Positions 46,209 through 54,445 of a DNA stretch of 64,000 nt are shown piece after piece; positions within the stretch are counted from its first letter, which is position 1; every line of letters begins with the position of its first letter. The position numbers were made by a program, and so were the translations under genes. Under the pieces are notes generated by a model. That model ran no database searches and was not told the origin of the DNA. It was given only the letters and a program-made list of their open reading frames with translations. This stretch comes from Enterococcus sp. DIV2402 (GTDB lineage Bacteria > Bacillota > Bacilli > Lactobacillales > Enterococcaceae), in NCBI RefSeq assembly GCF_017426705.2, contig NZ_CP147251.1, positions 3,074,501 to 3,138,500 on the forward strand. The letters run 5' to 3'.

Positions 46209-47247
46209 AGCACTCGTTCAACGAATTTTAAAAGAAATGATTCGCGATAAACGGACGCTCCTATTAATGATGGTTGCACCTTTATTTATTCTAACGCTGA
46301 TGCATGTTGTTTTTGACCATGAAACAGATACGCAACTAGTTGTAGGCTATCGACAAGTTCCTGATAGCCTCATTGAGCAATTTCCTGATACCGTGACATT
46401 AACAGCATTTACTACCGATACTTCTGCCAAAAAACTTATTGAGCAGCATCAACTCGATGCATTCATCGAAACAACCGGTACGAAATTAACGGTAACCTAT
46501 GAAAATGCCGATCCAAATAAAAGCAAACAACTAGCCGGTCTCTTGCCTAGTCTACTTATGAGTAGTGCAATGCAGAATCTCCCACGCACAAACGAGCTAC
46601 CGCACTATACGATAACCAATCAATATGTGTATGGTAATGATGACTCTGATTTTTTTGATACCTTATTTCCGATTTTAATTGGTTTTTTTGTCTTTTTCTT
46701 TGTTTTTTTGATTTCAGGTATCTCGTTACTGAGAGAACGAACCAAAAAAACTTTAGAACGTTTATTGGCAACACCGGTGAAACGAAGTGAAATTATTTTT
46801 GGTTATATGACTGGTTATGGCTTATTTGCGATTGTTCAAACAATTTTGATTGTGTTATATGCAACCTATATTTTGGATTTGACCATCGCTGGTGAGTTGA
46901 TTTGGGTCTTTGTTATTAATCTGTTAATTGCCTTAGTGGCGCTATCGATGGGGTTATTTGTTTCTACCTTTGCATCTTCCGAATTCCAGATGATGCAATT
47001 TATCCCTTTAGTCGTGATTCCTCAAATCTTTTTTGCAGGCATTATTCCCATTGATACGATGGCCAATTGGGTTCAAACTGTCGGCAAATTTTTACCTTTG
47101 ACTTATGCGGGAGACGCGCTGACTAGTGTGATGTTTAAAGGTCAAGGATTTGACACCATTGCGGGTGATTTAGGTATGTTAATGTTATTCGCTTTGTTGT
47201 TTACCCTTGCGAATATTTTAGGCTTACGAAAATATCGTAAAGTTTAA
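46198..47247 (+). CDS. ABC-2 type exporter permease
   Basis: A 349-aa permease with one N-terminal helix (about 20-38), a large extracytoplasmic loop to about 155, and five C-terminal helices. The SGISLLRERTKKTLERLLATPVKRSEIIFGY segment (about 178-208) is the ABC-2 signature, as in YhgE/DrrB/NatB-like exporters for drugs, lipids or sodium. Coupled to the ATPase upstream. Substrate unknown. Confidence 0.9.
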   Translation: MRYKALVQRILKEMIRDKRTLLLMMVAPLFILTLMHVVFDHETDTQLVVGYRQVPDSLIEQFPDTVTLTAFTTDTSAKKLIEQHQLDAFIETTGTKLTVTYENADPNKSKQLAGLLPSLLMSSAMQNLPRTNELPHYTITNQYVYGNDDSDFFDTLFPILIGFFVFFFVFLISGISLLRERTKKTLERLLATPVKRSEIIFGYMTGYGLFAIVQTILIVLYATYILDLTIAGELIWVFVINLLIALVALSMGLFVSTFASSEFQMMQFIPLVVIPQIFFAGIIPIDTMANWVQTVGKFLPLTYAGDALTSVMFKGQGFDTIAGDLGMLMLFALLFTLANILGLRKYRKV

Positions 47248-47273
47248 AAAAAGTCCGTGACATAAAAAAAATG

Positions 47274-47330
47274 AAACTATCCGAATGATACACATTGAGT
47301 AACACTCATGGTGTATCATTCGGATAGTTT
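47274..47330. terminator. Long hairpin between convergent genes
   Basis: A perfect 20-bp inverted repeat with a 17-base loop that itself holds TGAGT/ACTCA. On the minus strand TTTTTTTT follows three bases after the stem, so it terminates the esterase gene; the unusual length leaves room for another role. Confidence 0.75.
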
Positions 47331-47364
47331 AGGATTAAAAGACGTATATCATCGCCTTTTTCTC

Positions 47365-48195
47365 TTAATTATGAAAAGTGAACTGTAGATATTCACCAAA
47401 ATGGTCCGCCCAATATTTTTCAAAATGGTGCTCATCTGCTAAAATACGCAGCCAAATTTTATCCATAGCATGTCCATTTCGCAACATCGTTTGATAATAC
47501 CACAAGGAACTATCAATATACGCTTGATTAATATTCTTATTAACAAAGGTTTCATCGACTTCGTTTCCTTCTTCTGTTCCTACTTGAATATATACTTTCG
47601 TATCAGGATGCAGTGGGTTTTTATCGATAAAATCTAAAAAGGCATTTTCACTTAACCATGAAGCTAATGAGAATACTCCCAATGAACCAAAAGTTTCAGG
47701 ATATGCTGCACCCATATACGCTGTGATGAGTCCTCCTAAAGAGCTACCCACTAATGCTGTATGTTCACGTTCTGGTTGTGTCCGGTAATGTTTATCGATA
47801 AATGGTTTAACGGTATTCACAATCCATTCACCGTGAGGAATACCCATACCGCCAGGATGCCCATGACTTTCAACCTCTTCTTTCAATTCAAACGGCCAAG
47901 GCGTGTATTCGTCTAAGCGATCTTCCCCTGCATTATCAATGCCTACAATAATCATTTTCGGTAAATCAACACTATTTTTAATTAAAGGAATTAACTTCCA
48001 TGAATGGCCCGAATAGGCTTCTTTACTATAAAAAACATTTTGTCCATCATGCATATAGACCACTGGGTAATTTTCTTCCACATACATATCGTAATCTCGC
48101 GGTAGCAACACACGGACGCGACGTGGTTTATCATCATAGGGAACATCTAAGTAATGGGAAATAATTGGCAAGTAATAATTCATCGGCTTCTTCAT
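47365..48195 (-). CDS. Esterase-family alpha/beta hydrolase
   Basis: A 276-aa hydrolase of the putative esterase (enterochelin esterase-like) family. Motifs: YPVVYMHDGQNVFY, MIIVGIDNAGEDR, the nucleophile elbow VGSSLGGLIT and a C-terminal ADEHHFEKYW supplying His. No signal peptide. I prefer the ATG at 48195, with AGGTG 5 bases upstream, over a GTG two codons earlier. Monocistronic and closed by a long hairpin. Confidence 0.87.
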   Translation of the reverse strand: MKKPMNYYLPIISHYLDVPYDDKPRRVRVLLPRDYDMYVEENYPVVYMHDGQNVFYSKEAYSGHSWKLIPLIKNSVDLPKMIIVGIDNAGEDRLDEYTPWPFELKEEVESHGHPGGMGIPHGEWIVNTVKPFIDKHYRTQPEREHTALVGSSLGGLITAYMGAAYPETFGSLGVFSLASWLSENAFLDFIDKNPLHPDTKVYIQVGTEEGNEVDETFVNKNINQAYIDSSLWYYQTMLRNGHAMDKIWLRILADEHHFEKYWADHFGEYLQFTFHN

Positions 48196-48286
48196 CGGCA
48201 CACCTCATCATTGTCTATTTTTTCTATTTTAGCATGTTCTTTTAGAGTTTCCTAGTTTACTAGACTTTTGCAGAGGTATCGTTTCG

Positions 48287-48469
48287 TTAACCAATGAAAT
48301 TATCGTTCTCCATCACTTTTTGTAAGCAATAGACCGAGTGTTGTAAGCTTTGTTGTTCATGGTCAATTGCTTCAGTATTTGCTTCAATCCCCTCTAATTT
48401 ATGACTAATTTCATTCAATGTAGATAGCGTTTGTTTCATTAATTCAACAAATTGTTCTTCTGTTTGCAT
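48287..48469 (-). CDS. 60-aa coiled-coil-like small protein
   Basis: A 60-aa soluble protein with heptad-like spacing (MKQTLSTLNEISHKLEGIEANTEAID), likely a short coiled coil. The ATG at 48469 has GGGGAG 7 bases upstream and lies immediately after the MFS stop, so it is co-transcribed with the transporter. No family recognised. Confidence 0.65.
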   Translation of the reverse strand: MQTEEQFVELMKQTLSTLNEISHKLEGIEANTEAIDHEQQSLQHSVYCLQKVMENDNFIG

Positions 48470-48470
48470 G

Positions 48471-49712
48471 TTACTTCTCCCCTTTGATTTCTTGTAATTT
48501 TGGTAATGATATTTTTGATTGATAAAATAAAGCATATAAAATGACACAAACGACGGGCAATAGACTAGCAATTCGATAGATTTCTTGAAAAGTCATCACT
48601 CTTCGTAATTCACCTAATAAATAAGGCCCTATTCCTAAACCTAAATCCAAGCCAATAAAATACGTGGATAAAGCTACACCAATTTGATGACCTTCACATT
48701 TTTTCAAACAAATCGCTTGCCCATTTGACATGAAGGTTCCATAGCCTAACCCAATAAAAGCACCTGAAAGAAGTAACATCCAATTACTTGTTGTGAAGCT
48801 TAACAGCAATAATCCTATAGCCAGACAAATATAGCTTGGGTAAATCACATAATTTTCACCATAAGTATCAAAAATGCGTCCTGACAACGGACGAGTAGCC
48901 GTAATGACCAATGCGTAAACAACAAAAAAGAATGAACTAGCCGGCACCAAATGTATGATTTGTGCATAAGAAGACAAAAAGGCTAATACGCTTGAATAAG
49001 CAAATCCCATTAAAAAGGCAATAAATGTAATAAATAGAACTTTCTTTTCAATAAAACTTTCCAACGACCATGATGCAATTAGTTTTCGATGTTCTGCTGA
49101 TAATACGATATTTTTAACTGGAAATAGAAAACTGGCGATTGTCGTAATGGTAATTAATACAATTGAAAAACCAATAATAAAATAAAAATTCGTCAAATTT
49201 AATAATACCATTCCAATAAATGGACCTATGGCGGCAGCCAAGCTAGTACTTAATCCATAATAATTGATGCCTTCCCCATTACGTGATTTCGGAATATACG
49301 CTGTGACAATCGCATTTGTAGCAGTTGACACCGTACCATAACCGAACCCATTCAATAAACGTACGACATATAAGATACCAATCGATGGCACGTACAAATA
49401 AGCAACTGTTGTTAATAAATAAAAGACTGACCCATAACGCAAGACTGCTTTCCGACCGTAAGATTCTAATTTTTTCCCCATTAACAAACGAGCGAACAAT
49501 GTTCCTATAATATAAATGCCTGACGCCAATCCCGCTTGTCCTAAAGTTGCGTGTAGTTGATCTTGAGCAATAACTGCGATAATCACCATCAATAAATAAT
49601 AAACCAAATAAACAACAAAATTAATCACGGTCATACCAATAAAGCCTTTATTAAATAATTTATCTGGTGTCTCCAACCGTTTCTCCCCCACTTCTTTTTC
49701 CAACTCTCCCAT
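48471..49712 (-). CDS. MFS transporter
   Basis: A 413-aa major-facilitator permease with 12 predicted helices. It has the loop 2-3 motif ARLLMGKKLESYGRK and the equivalent TRPLSGRIFDTYGENY in the second half. It resembles drug or sugar efflux permeases of the YfmO/staphyloferrin-export type, but the substrate cannot be read. The start has GAGGTGA 8 bases upstream. It diverges from the Crp/Fnr-type regulator gene across a 257-bp region and is followed by a 60-aa gene. Confidence 0.88.
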   Translation of the reverse strand: MGELEKEVGEKRLETPDKLFNKGFIGMTVINFVVYLVYYLLMVIIAVIAQDQLHATLGQAGLASGIYIIGTLFARLLMGKKLESYGRKAVLRYGSVFYLLTTVAYLYVPSIGILYVVRLLNGFGYGTVSTATNAIVTAYIPKSRNGEGINYYGLSTSLAAAIGPFIGMVLLNLTNFYFIIGFSIVLITITTIASFLFPVKNIVLSAEHRKLIASWSLESFIEKKVLFITFIAFLMGFAYSSVLAFLSSYAQIIHLVPASSFFFVVYALVITATRPLSGRIFDTYGENYVIYPSYICLAIGLLLLSFTTSNWMLLLSGAFIGLGYGTFMSNGQAICLKKCEGHQIGVALSTYFIGLDLGLGIGPYLLGELRRVMTFQEIYRIASLLPVVCVILYALFYQSKISLPKLQEIKGEK

Positions 49713-49888
49713 TATTTAGGTCACCTCTGTTAAAATAAATTTGTGAAAAAATATCATATCTATTTGTTCAACGCGGATCTTCGCGAATGATGGCATAATT
49801 TTCTTTCACAAATCGCATTATACAAAGTTTTCTTACACAAAAAATGTCACTTTGTAACAATAAATTGCTAATAACATCTTTTAATTGC

Positions 49889-49910
49889 AAATGTTATTAA
49901 CATTTGTTAT
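49889..49910 (+). promoter_or_regulatory. Nested palindromes resembling a PrfA box
   Basis: TTAACATTTGTTAT at 49897-49910 matches 13 of 14 positions of the PrfA-box pattern TTAACANNTGTTAA. A perfect 17-bp palindrome, AAATGTTA-T-TAACATTT, overlaps it at 49889-49905. A TTGTTA/TACGAT promoter pair with 18-bp spacer lies at 49904-49933, so the site overlaps the -35 element of the regulator gene. Confidence 0.55.
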
Positions 49911-49969
49911 TGTTTTTTGTGAGTTTCTACGATTAAATGCTAGAGAACAAGCAAAAAAGGAGGATGACG

Positions 49970-50626
49970 ATGGATAAACAAATCTTACAAGATTATTTGG
50001 ATGATCATGCGTTTCCAGTGATTGTTAGGTCAAAGAAAAAGTATTTAATGTATGAAGGATTACAAGATAGTTCTGCGTATATTTTGAAAAAAGGAATCAT
50101 TAAAACTAGTGTCATTTCTCATGACGGACGGGAATTTAATCTTCGCTATATTACTGGGTTAGAAATTGTTTCTTTATTACGTGATGAATATTCGAAATTT
50201 ATTGATGCTCCTTTTAACATCCGTGTCGAATCTCCTACAGCTGAGCTCTATCAAATTGATCGTGTGCAATTTTGGAAAGATATTAATCAAAGTCCACAAT
50301 TACAAAATTATGTTAAAGAATATTATCGTGTGAATTTGTTGCAATCGATGAAAAAAATGCAGCAAATGCTAATGAATGGGAAATTTGGTGCCGTTTGTAC
50401 ACAATTATATGACCTTTATGAGACATTTGGCGTACAAACAAAAGAAGGTTATTTAATTGATTTTGTCGTGACGAATGAAGAAATTGCTCACTTTTGTGGG
50501 ATTACTTCTGCAAGTAGTGTCAATCGTATGATGCAGCAATTAAGAGAAACCGGTGCTATTCGTATCCAAAATCGTAAAATTTTAATTAAAGATTTACATG
50601 CAATTAAAGAGAATATGGTGGTTTAA
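49970..50626 (+). CDS. Crp/Fnr-family regulator, PrfA/Ers-like
   Basis: A 218-aa regulator with an N-terminal cyclic-nucleotide-binding-like beta barrel (about 10-120), a long dimer helix and a winged helix near the C-terminus (VTNEEIAHFCGITSASSVNRMMQQLRETGAI). It lacks the Cys cluster of Fnr and the cAMP-contacting Arg motif, resembling PrfA of Listeria and Ers of enterococci. The start is the ATG at 49970 after AAAGGAGG; earlier in-frame ATGs have none. A near-perfect PrfA-type box overlaps its own promoter, suggesting autoregulation. Confidence 0.85.
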   Translation: MDKQILQDYLDDHAFPVIVRSKKKYLMYEGLQDSSAYILKKGIIKTSVISHDGREFNLRYITGLEIVSLLRDEYSKFIDAPFNIRVESPTAELYQIDRVQFWKDINQSPQLQNYVKEYYRVNLLQSMKKMQQMLMNGKFGAVCTQLYDLYETFGVQTKEGYLIDFVVTNEEIAHFCGITSASSVNRMMQQLRETGAIRIQNRKILIKDLHAIKENMVV

Positions 50627-50628
50627 AC

Positions 50629-50660
50629 AAAAAAGAGACGCTCGTACACGTCTCTTTTTT
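50629..50660. terminator. Bidirectional terminator
   Basis: AAAAAAGAGACG pairs with CGTCTCTTTTTT with an 8-base loop between the regulator and the convergent LysM protein gene. Confidence 0.93.
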
Positions 50661-50661
50661 G

Positions 50662-52023
50662 TTATTTATAGCGTTGAATGACTGTCGCAATCGCTTGTTG
50701 TGTTTTGGTGAATTGGTTTGTTGTTGGATAAGTTGCTAATTGAGAGGCAAGATCTGAGAAAGTTAGGCTTATTTCCTCAAAATCTAGCAAGTCTGCTGTA
50801 AAACGGTCAACCATTTCATTTTTAGCTTGTTCCATGTCTAATAACGTCGTCGCTAATTGCTCGCCTTCTGCATTTTTGTCACTCCCAGTATTCAACCAAT
50901 TCGTATATAGTTCTTGAGCAGCTTGATAATCGTTCTGCGCTTGTTCTAATTGTATCGACAACTCAGCTTGTTGCGTTTGTTTTTGATTTAGTGCTTCATT
51001 GGCAGCTGCTATCGTTTGATTCGTTTGGGGCGTTGCCGTCACCTCCATTGTACTGAATAGCTTCTCGGTATCTGCTAAAGTCATTGAAAAGTCTTCCACT
51101 GCTTGTGTCCATTCAATCACTGTTTGCTGTTGCAAATTGTCCTCTAAGATTTGTAGGATTTGTGTTTGTTCTAAAGCCGCTTTTTGTAAAGCATCTCGTT
51201 GAATTGCTTGATTTCTTGCCTCAGCTGTATGAGTTGAATCTGTCTCCTCTACTTTAGCTGCGCTATATTCCGCTTCTAAAATCGCTATTTCTGTTTCTAA
51301 ACGTTGACGTTTCACATCAATTTCGGCGATGGTTTGTTGCGCGTTTGCTTGCTCTTTTAAATCTTCGCTCGTTTCTTGTGTTTGTGCGACAGCTAGTTCT
51401 GAATCTAAAGCCGTTAGCTCCGCTTGTTTATCTGCTAAAGCTGTTTCAAGTTCTTGTTTTTTTGCAGTTGATACAGCAGGTGCTCGTTCTACATTTTGAT
51501 TCTCCCCAGCCTCTAAGTCTGCTCTTGCTTGAGCCACTTGTTCACGCTGTTTGGCAATTTTTTCTTTAATTGCTGGTGTCTGTGGTTCATCCGTTGTTTG
51601 ATTGGCTATCGTTTTTTCAGGATTCATTTTTTCATTATCCGTTATGATTTTTTCACCTACTACCTGATTTTGCTCGTCTTTAACAATGACATAATTGCCA
51701 TCCCACGTAATAACTGTACCAACTGGCAACGTATATTGTTCGCCATCTTGGTAACCATTCGCAGATAACAACTGCATCGGATTTTTAATATTTAACGCCA
51801 TGCCGATATTCCACACAGTATCCCCTTCTATCATTGTTAACGAGTGGGTTGAATCGATACGACTAACAATTTCTTCAACCGAATTTACTTGCCAACTATC
51901 GGCTGATACTACCGGCTGAAAAAAGCCCAGCATACTTCCAACTAATCCCCCATAAATACACCAATATTTTGGGCATTTCGTCATTTTCACTAAATCAGTA
52001 GACGAATTACTTAATTTTTTCAT
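50662..52023 (-). CDS. Secreted LysM-like coiled-coil protein
   Basis: A 453-aa exported protein. After a long basic N-terminus, a hydrophobic segment (CIYGGLVGSMLGFFQPVVSA, about 20-40) serves as signal peptide. Residues about 42-125 resemble the LysM-like N-terminal domain of some enterococcal surface proteins (TMIEGDTVWNIGMALNI, YTLPVGTVITW). The rest, about 150-450, is Gln/Glu/Ala-rich coiled coil. It probably binds the wall and acts outside the membrane; no catalytic domain is visible. The start is the ATG at 52023 after GGAGGAGAAGC. Confidence 0.78.
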   Translation of the reverse strand: MKKLSNSSTDLVKMTKCPKYWCIYGGLVGSMLGFFQPVVSADSWQVNSVEEIVSRIDSTHSLTMIEGDTVWNIGMALNIKNPMQLLSANGYQDGEQYTLPVGTVITWDGNYVIVKDEQNQVVGEKIITDNEKMNPEKTIANQTTDEPQTPAIKEKIAKQREQVAQARADLEAGENQNVERAPAVSTAKKQELETALADKQAELTALDSELAVAQTQETSEDLKEQANAQQTIAEIDVKRQRLETEIAILEAEYSAAKVEETDSTHTAEARNQAIQRDALQKAALEQTQILQILEDNLQQQTVIEWTQAVEDFSMTLADTEKLFSTMEVTATPQTNQTIAAANEALNQKQTQQAELSIQLEQAQNDYQAAQELYTNWLNTGSDKNAEGEQLATTLLDMEQAKNEMVDRFTADLLDFEEISLTFSDLASQLATYPTTNQFTKTQQAIATVIQRYK

Positions 52024-52070
52024 TGCTTCTCCTCCCAACATCTCCATTAGTTTAGCATATTTCCCCCACA

Positions 52071-52100
52071 AAAAAAGCACTAGAAAAATTCTAGTACTCT
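52071..52100 (-). terminator. Terminator of the nucleoside hydrolase/ECF operon
   Basis: ACTAGAA-AAA-TTCTAGT hairpin with flanking pairs and a T7 tail on the minus strand; it includes the stop codon of the S component. The first 24 bases recur exactly at 53768. Confidence 0.8.
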
Positions 52101-52645
52101 TTCATAAACCGATGCGTGATACGAGTTGTCACCATCAACACCAAAACAATGGACACCAATCGATCAAGGTAATCTGTAATCACTTGAACAAGGAAGACAC
52201 TGGAAACTTGTGATAAGCCAATCCCACGTAATAATTGAACAATCACGCTTGAACCAGAAGACGTGATACCTCCAAATAAAACAACCGTGATAATCGTTGC
52301 TATAATTGTTCCAGGTAATGAAATCCATAACGTTTTTATCACTAATTGTTTTCCTTCTAAGCGATTTTTTAAGAAATAACCTGCACAAAACCCAGTAACA
52401 ATTTGGACAGGTCCATAATATAAAGCAAATAAATCAGTAGTCAAACCGCTAAGTAAAGCATTTAATAAGCCTGCTAATACACCATAAACAGGACCTAATA
52501 ATACAGCAGCGAAAATTGTTCCAATCGTATCCAAATAAATAGGCAGACGCAAGAACAAGGCAATGGTGCCCCCTACATAATTCAATGCTAAAGCTAACGC
52601 AACAATGGTAATGGTTCTAGTAGTGATGGTTTTTGTTTGATTCAT
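52091..52645 (-). CDS. ECF transporter S component, probably for queuosine-related compounds
   Basis: A 184-aa integral membrane protein with about six helices and the S-component layout (TITIVALALALNYVGGTIALFL at the N-terminus; PIYLDTIGTIFAAVLLGPVYGVLAGLLNAL follows). It is encoded 15 bp after a nucleoside hydrolase and both follow a preQ1-I riboswitch, so the cargo is probably queuosine, queuine or preQ1. This context matches the QrtT transporter described for queuosine salvage; a generic nucleoside S component is the alternative. The Shine-Dalgarno (GAGGA) is unusually far, about 12 bases from the ATG. Confidence 0.75.
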   Translation of the reverse strand: MNQTKTITTRTITIVALALALNYVGGTIALFLRLPIYLDTIGTIFAAVLLGPVYGVLAGLLNALLSGLTTDLFALYYGPVQIVTGFCAGYFLKNRLEGKQLVIKTLWISLPGTIIATIITVVLFGGITSSGSSVIVQLLRGIGLSQVSSVFLVQVITDYLDRLVSIVLVLMVTTRITHRFMKEY

Positions 52646-52660
52646 GATACATAGTCATCC

Positions 52661-53635
52661 TCACATTAAGTTTTTTAGATCCGTTTGAATCAGTTCTTCT
52701 TGTGCATGAAGAATGACGGTCAAAAACTTCCCAAAGAAAGAATACGTATCCACTTCAGTTAAAATTTTACTGTTCGCAGGTTTCTGCCAAAAATCATAGC
52801 GATCAACTAAGGTTTGTCCCATGCTAATACTCGTTGTTTCAACAGCAGTAAAACTTTCGAAACCCGTGCAAATCGTGGGGTCAATAAAATAAGCGACCGC
52901 AAGCGGATCATTAATAACACAGCCCAAGATATGCTCTTGCTGCCAATGAAAGTCCACATAAAAGCGGGTGATTGCTTGAATAAATTGACCAATTTCTGGA
53001 TTCATCCGTCGACAGTATTCAATTAATGTCGGTGTTAAAACAATTTCGCGCGTTACATCTAAACCAACCATTTCGATTGTTTGATTTAGATGTTGAAAGA
53101 CGTACGCTGCAGCATCTGGATCACACCAGTAATTGTATTCTGCTACTGGTGAACAGTTCCCATGACTTTTATACGTTCCACCCATTGAAACAAAGCGTTG
53201 CATATGTTCTCCAAGCTGTGGATTTTTCTGCAAAGCTTGCGCAATATTTGTCAACGGACCCAAGGCGATGACGGAAATAGCTGTTGGTTGAGCAAAAGTG
53301 GTCGCTAGATACGTTGCTGCATCTTGTACTTCTATTGTTTTTTCGGATGTTCGAGGGAAATATGTTTCGCCTAAACCATCCATTCCATGTGTATCTTGCG
53401 CACTGATAAATTCTCGCGTCAATGGTGTTGTTGCACCTTGATACACAGGAATATCTAGTCTATGACAACGTTCCAAACAGCGAAAGGTATTTTCAACTCC
53501 TAACTCAACAGGAACATTGCCACAAACAACAGTGATTCCAACTACTTCTAGCTCTGGTGCTTGAACAGCCAGCATTAGCGCCAACATATCATCAATACCA
53601 GGGTCACAATCAATAATTACTTTTTGTCGTTGCAT
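52661..53635 (-). CDS. Inosine/uridine-preferring nucleoside hydrolase family, candidate queuosine hydrolase
   Basis: A 324-aa N-ribohydrolase. The Ca2+-binding signature DCDPGIDDMLALML lies at the N-terminus; further family motifs are VVCGNVPVELGVENT, VYQGA, HGMDGLGE, ALGPLTNIAQAL and the C-terminal INDPLAVAY. These enzymes cut the N-glycosidic bond of nucleosides. Because the leader holds a preQ1-I riboswitch and the next gene is an ECF S component, it is a candidate QueK, which releases queuine from queuosine. Start is the ATG at 53635, 6 bases after GGAGG, rather than a TTG two codons upstream. Base specificity is not readable by eye. Confidence 0.85.
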   Translation of the reverse strand: MQRQKVIIDCDPGIDDMLALMLAVQAPELEVVGITVVCGNVPVELGVENTFRCLERCHRLDIPVYQGATTPLTREFISAQDTHGMDGLGETYFPRTSEKTIEVQDAATYLATTFAQPTAISVIALGPLTNIAQALQKNPQLGEHMQRFVSMGGTYKSHGNCSPVAEYNYWCDPDAAAYVFQHLNQTIEMVGLDVTREIVLTPTLIEYCRRMNPEIGQFIQAITRFYVDFHWQQEHILGCVINDPLAVAYFIDPTICTGFESFTAVETTSISMGQTLVDRYDFWQKPANSKILTEVDTYSFFGKFLTVILHAQEELIQTDLKNLM

Positions 53636-53658
53636 TTCCAACCTCCTTTCAAGAGGTA
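53636..53658 (-). promoter_or_regulatory. SD-sequestering hairpin after the preQ1 aptamer
   Basis: ACCTC-TTGAAAG-GAGGT can fold over the AAGGAGGT ribosome site. AACCTCC in the aptamer loop is also complementary to GGAGGTT. This points to translational control of the operon. Confidence 0.5.
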
Positions 53659-53660
53659 TA

Positions 53661-53693
53661 TAGTTTTTTATAACTGGGAGGTTTCGAACCAGT
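53661..53693 (-). ncRNA. PreQ1-I riboswitch aptamer
   Basis: On the minus strand: P1 ACTGG/CCAGT, an 11-base loop TTCGAAACCTC, and the A-rich tail TATAAAAAACTA. The 5-bp stem, loop size and AAAAAACTA tail match the known Bacillus preQ1-I element almost base for base in layout. It sits directly ahead of the nucleoside hydrolase ribosome site. Confidence 0.8.
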
Positions 53694-53694
53694 C

Positions 53695-53710
53695 CGAGAA
53701 AAATTTCTCG
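53695..53710. other. 16-bp palindrome just 5' of the preQ1 aptamer
   Basis: CGAGAAA-TT-TTTCTCG on the minus strand, one base before the aptamer. It may stabilise the 5' end of the leader. Confidence 0.4.
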
Positions 53711-53728
53711 ATTTCATGCACGTGTCTC

Positions 53729-53757
53729 ATCATACCGTAAATTATTTTGAATGAAAA
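53729..53757 (-). promoter_or_regulatory. Promoter of the preQ1-controlled operon
   Basis: -35 TTTTCA (53752-53757), 17-bp spacer, -10 TATGAT (53729-53734). Confidence 0.45.
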
Positions 53758-53767
53758 GAGCTGAATG

Positions 53768-53797
53768 AAAAAAGCACTAGAAAAATTCTAGCGCTTC
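53768..53797 (-). terminator. Terminator of the polysaccharide operon
   Basis: GCACTAGAA-AAA-TTCTAGCGC hairpin with a T run on the minus strand, overlapping the end of the 203-aa gene. Its first 24 bases are identical to those of the terminator at 52071. Confidence 0.8.
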
Positions 53798-54399
53798 ACG
53801 GCTTTAAATAGCGATGTTAAAATTAAACCAATCACACCAACGAATAAAGAATACGCAGGCATCCCAAACATATTGTTTTGATTATCCAGAAGTAAGCGGA
53901 CAAAATTAGTCGTGTAATCATCTGACGCAGCGGAAACAACTTTTCCAGTATAACTGTTCAGATACGTAAACAAGCCCAATTGAACGACAGAAAAAACAAA
54001 AGCGATAATCTGACTTTTTTTGGAAGATACGACATGTAAAACTAAAATGATGATAGGCACTCCGATTAGTGCGTACTTCGCAAAATCGAAAAGCTGGAAA
54101 TTATTGCGATAATTCATTAACAATTCTGGACTATATGCCGCCCAACGTTTAATGACACTTTCCATTTGATTAAACAGCGTAATCAAATTATAATTCGAAA
54201 ATTTAACAAATCCTTCTCCTAAAACGCCGTATAAACTAGCCATAACTGAAGACAAAGAGACGACTGTTGATGGTGGCATTTTTTTTAATTGACGGATAAG
54301 TTTACGTGTTATTTTTTTAACACGACTTTTTAATGTTTTTCTTCTTTTTCCGATACTAACCCCTCTTTTGCATTTTATTCCGTTAACAGTATACCACAA
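53788..54399 (-). CDS. Membrane protein of unknown function after the GH18 gene
   Basis: Up to 203 aa with a very basic N-terminal region (KRRKTLKSRVKKITRKLIRQLKK), an amphipathic middle and three hydrophobic helices near residues 108-127, 133-150 and 180-198. The start is unclear: the longest frame begins with TTG at 54399 without a ribosome site, while an AGAGGGG at about 54357 is followed in frame only by ATC. A TATACT -10-like element lies over the longest start, so translation may begin further in. It is 46 bp after the GH18 gene, on the same strand, and may belong to that polysaccharide unit. Confidence 0.65.
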   Translation of the reverse strand: MWYTVNGIKCKRGVSIGKRRKTLKSRVKKITRKLIRQLKKMPPSTVVSLSSVMASLYGVLGEGFVKFSNYNLITLFNQMESVIKRWAAYSPELLMNYRNNFQLFDFAKYALIGVPIIILVLHVVSSKKSQIIAFVFSVVQLGLFTYLNSYTGKVVSAASDDYTTNFVRLLLDNQNNMFGMPAYSLFVGVIGLILTSLFKAVKR

Positions 54400-54445
54400 G
54401 AGGGGAGCATACGTTTGCCTTTTTTTCTGGAAATTATCTGAAAAA

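Noticed and set aside
49741..49822. Control of the MFS gene by the PrfA-like box
   Set aside because: The box centre is about 90 bp from the apparent MFS start of transcription, too far for the usual -41 position, so I assign it only to the regulator gene.
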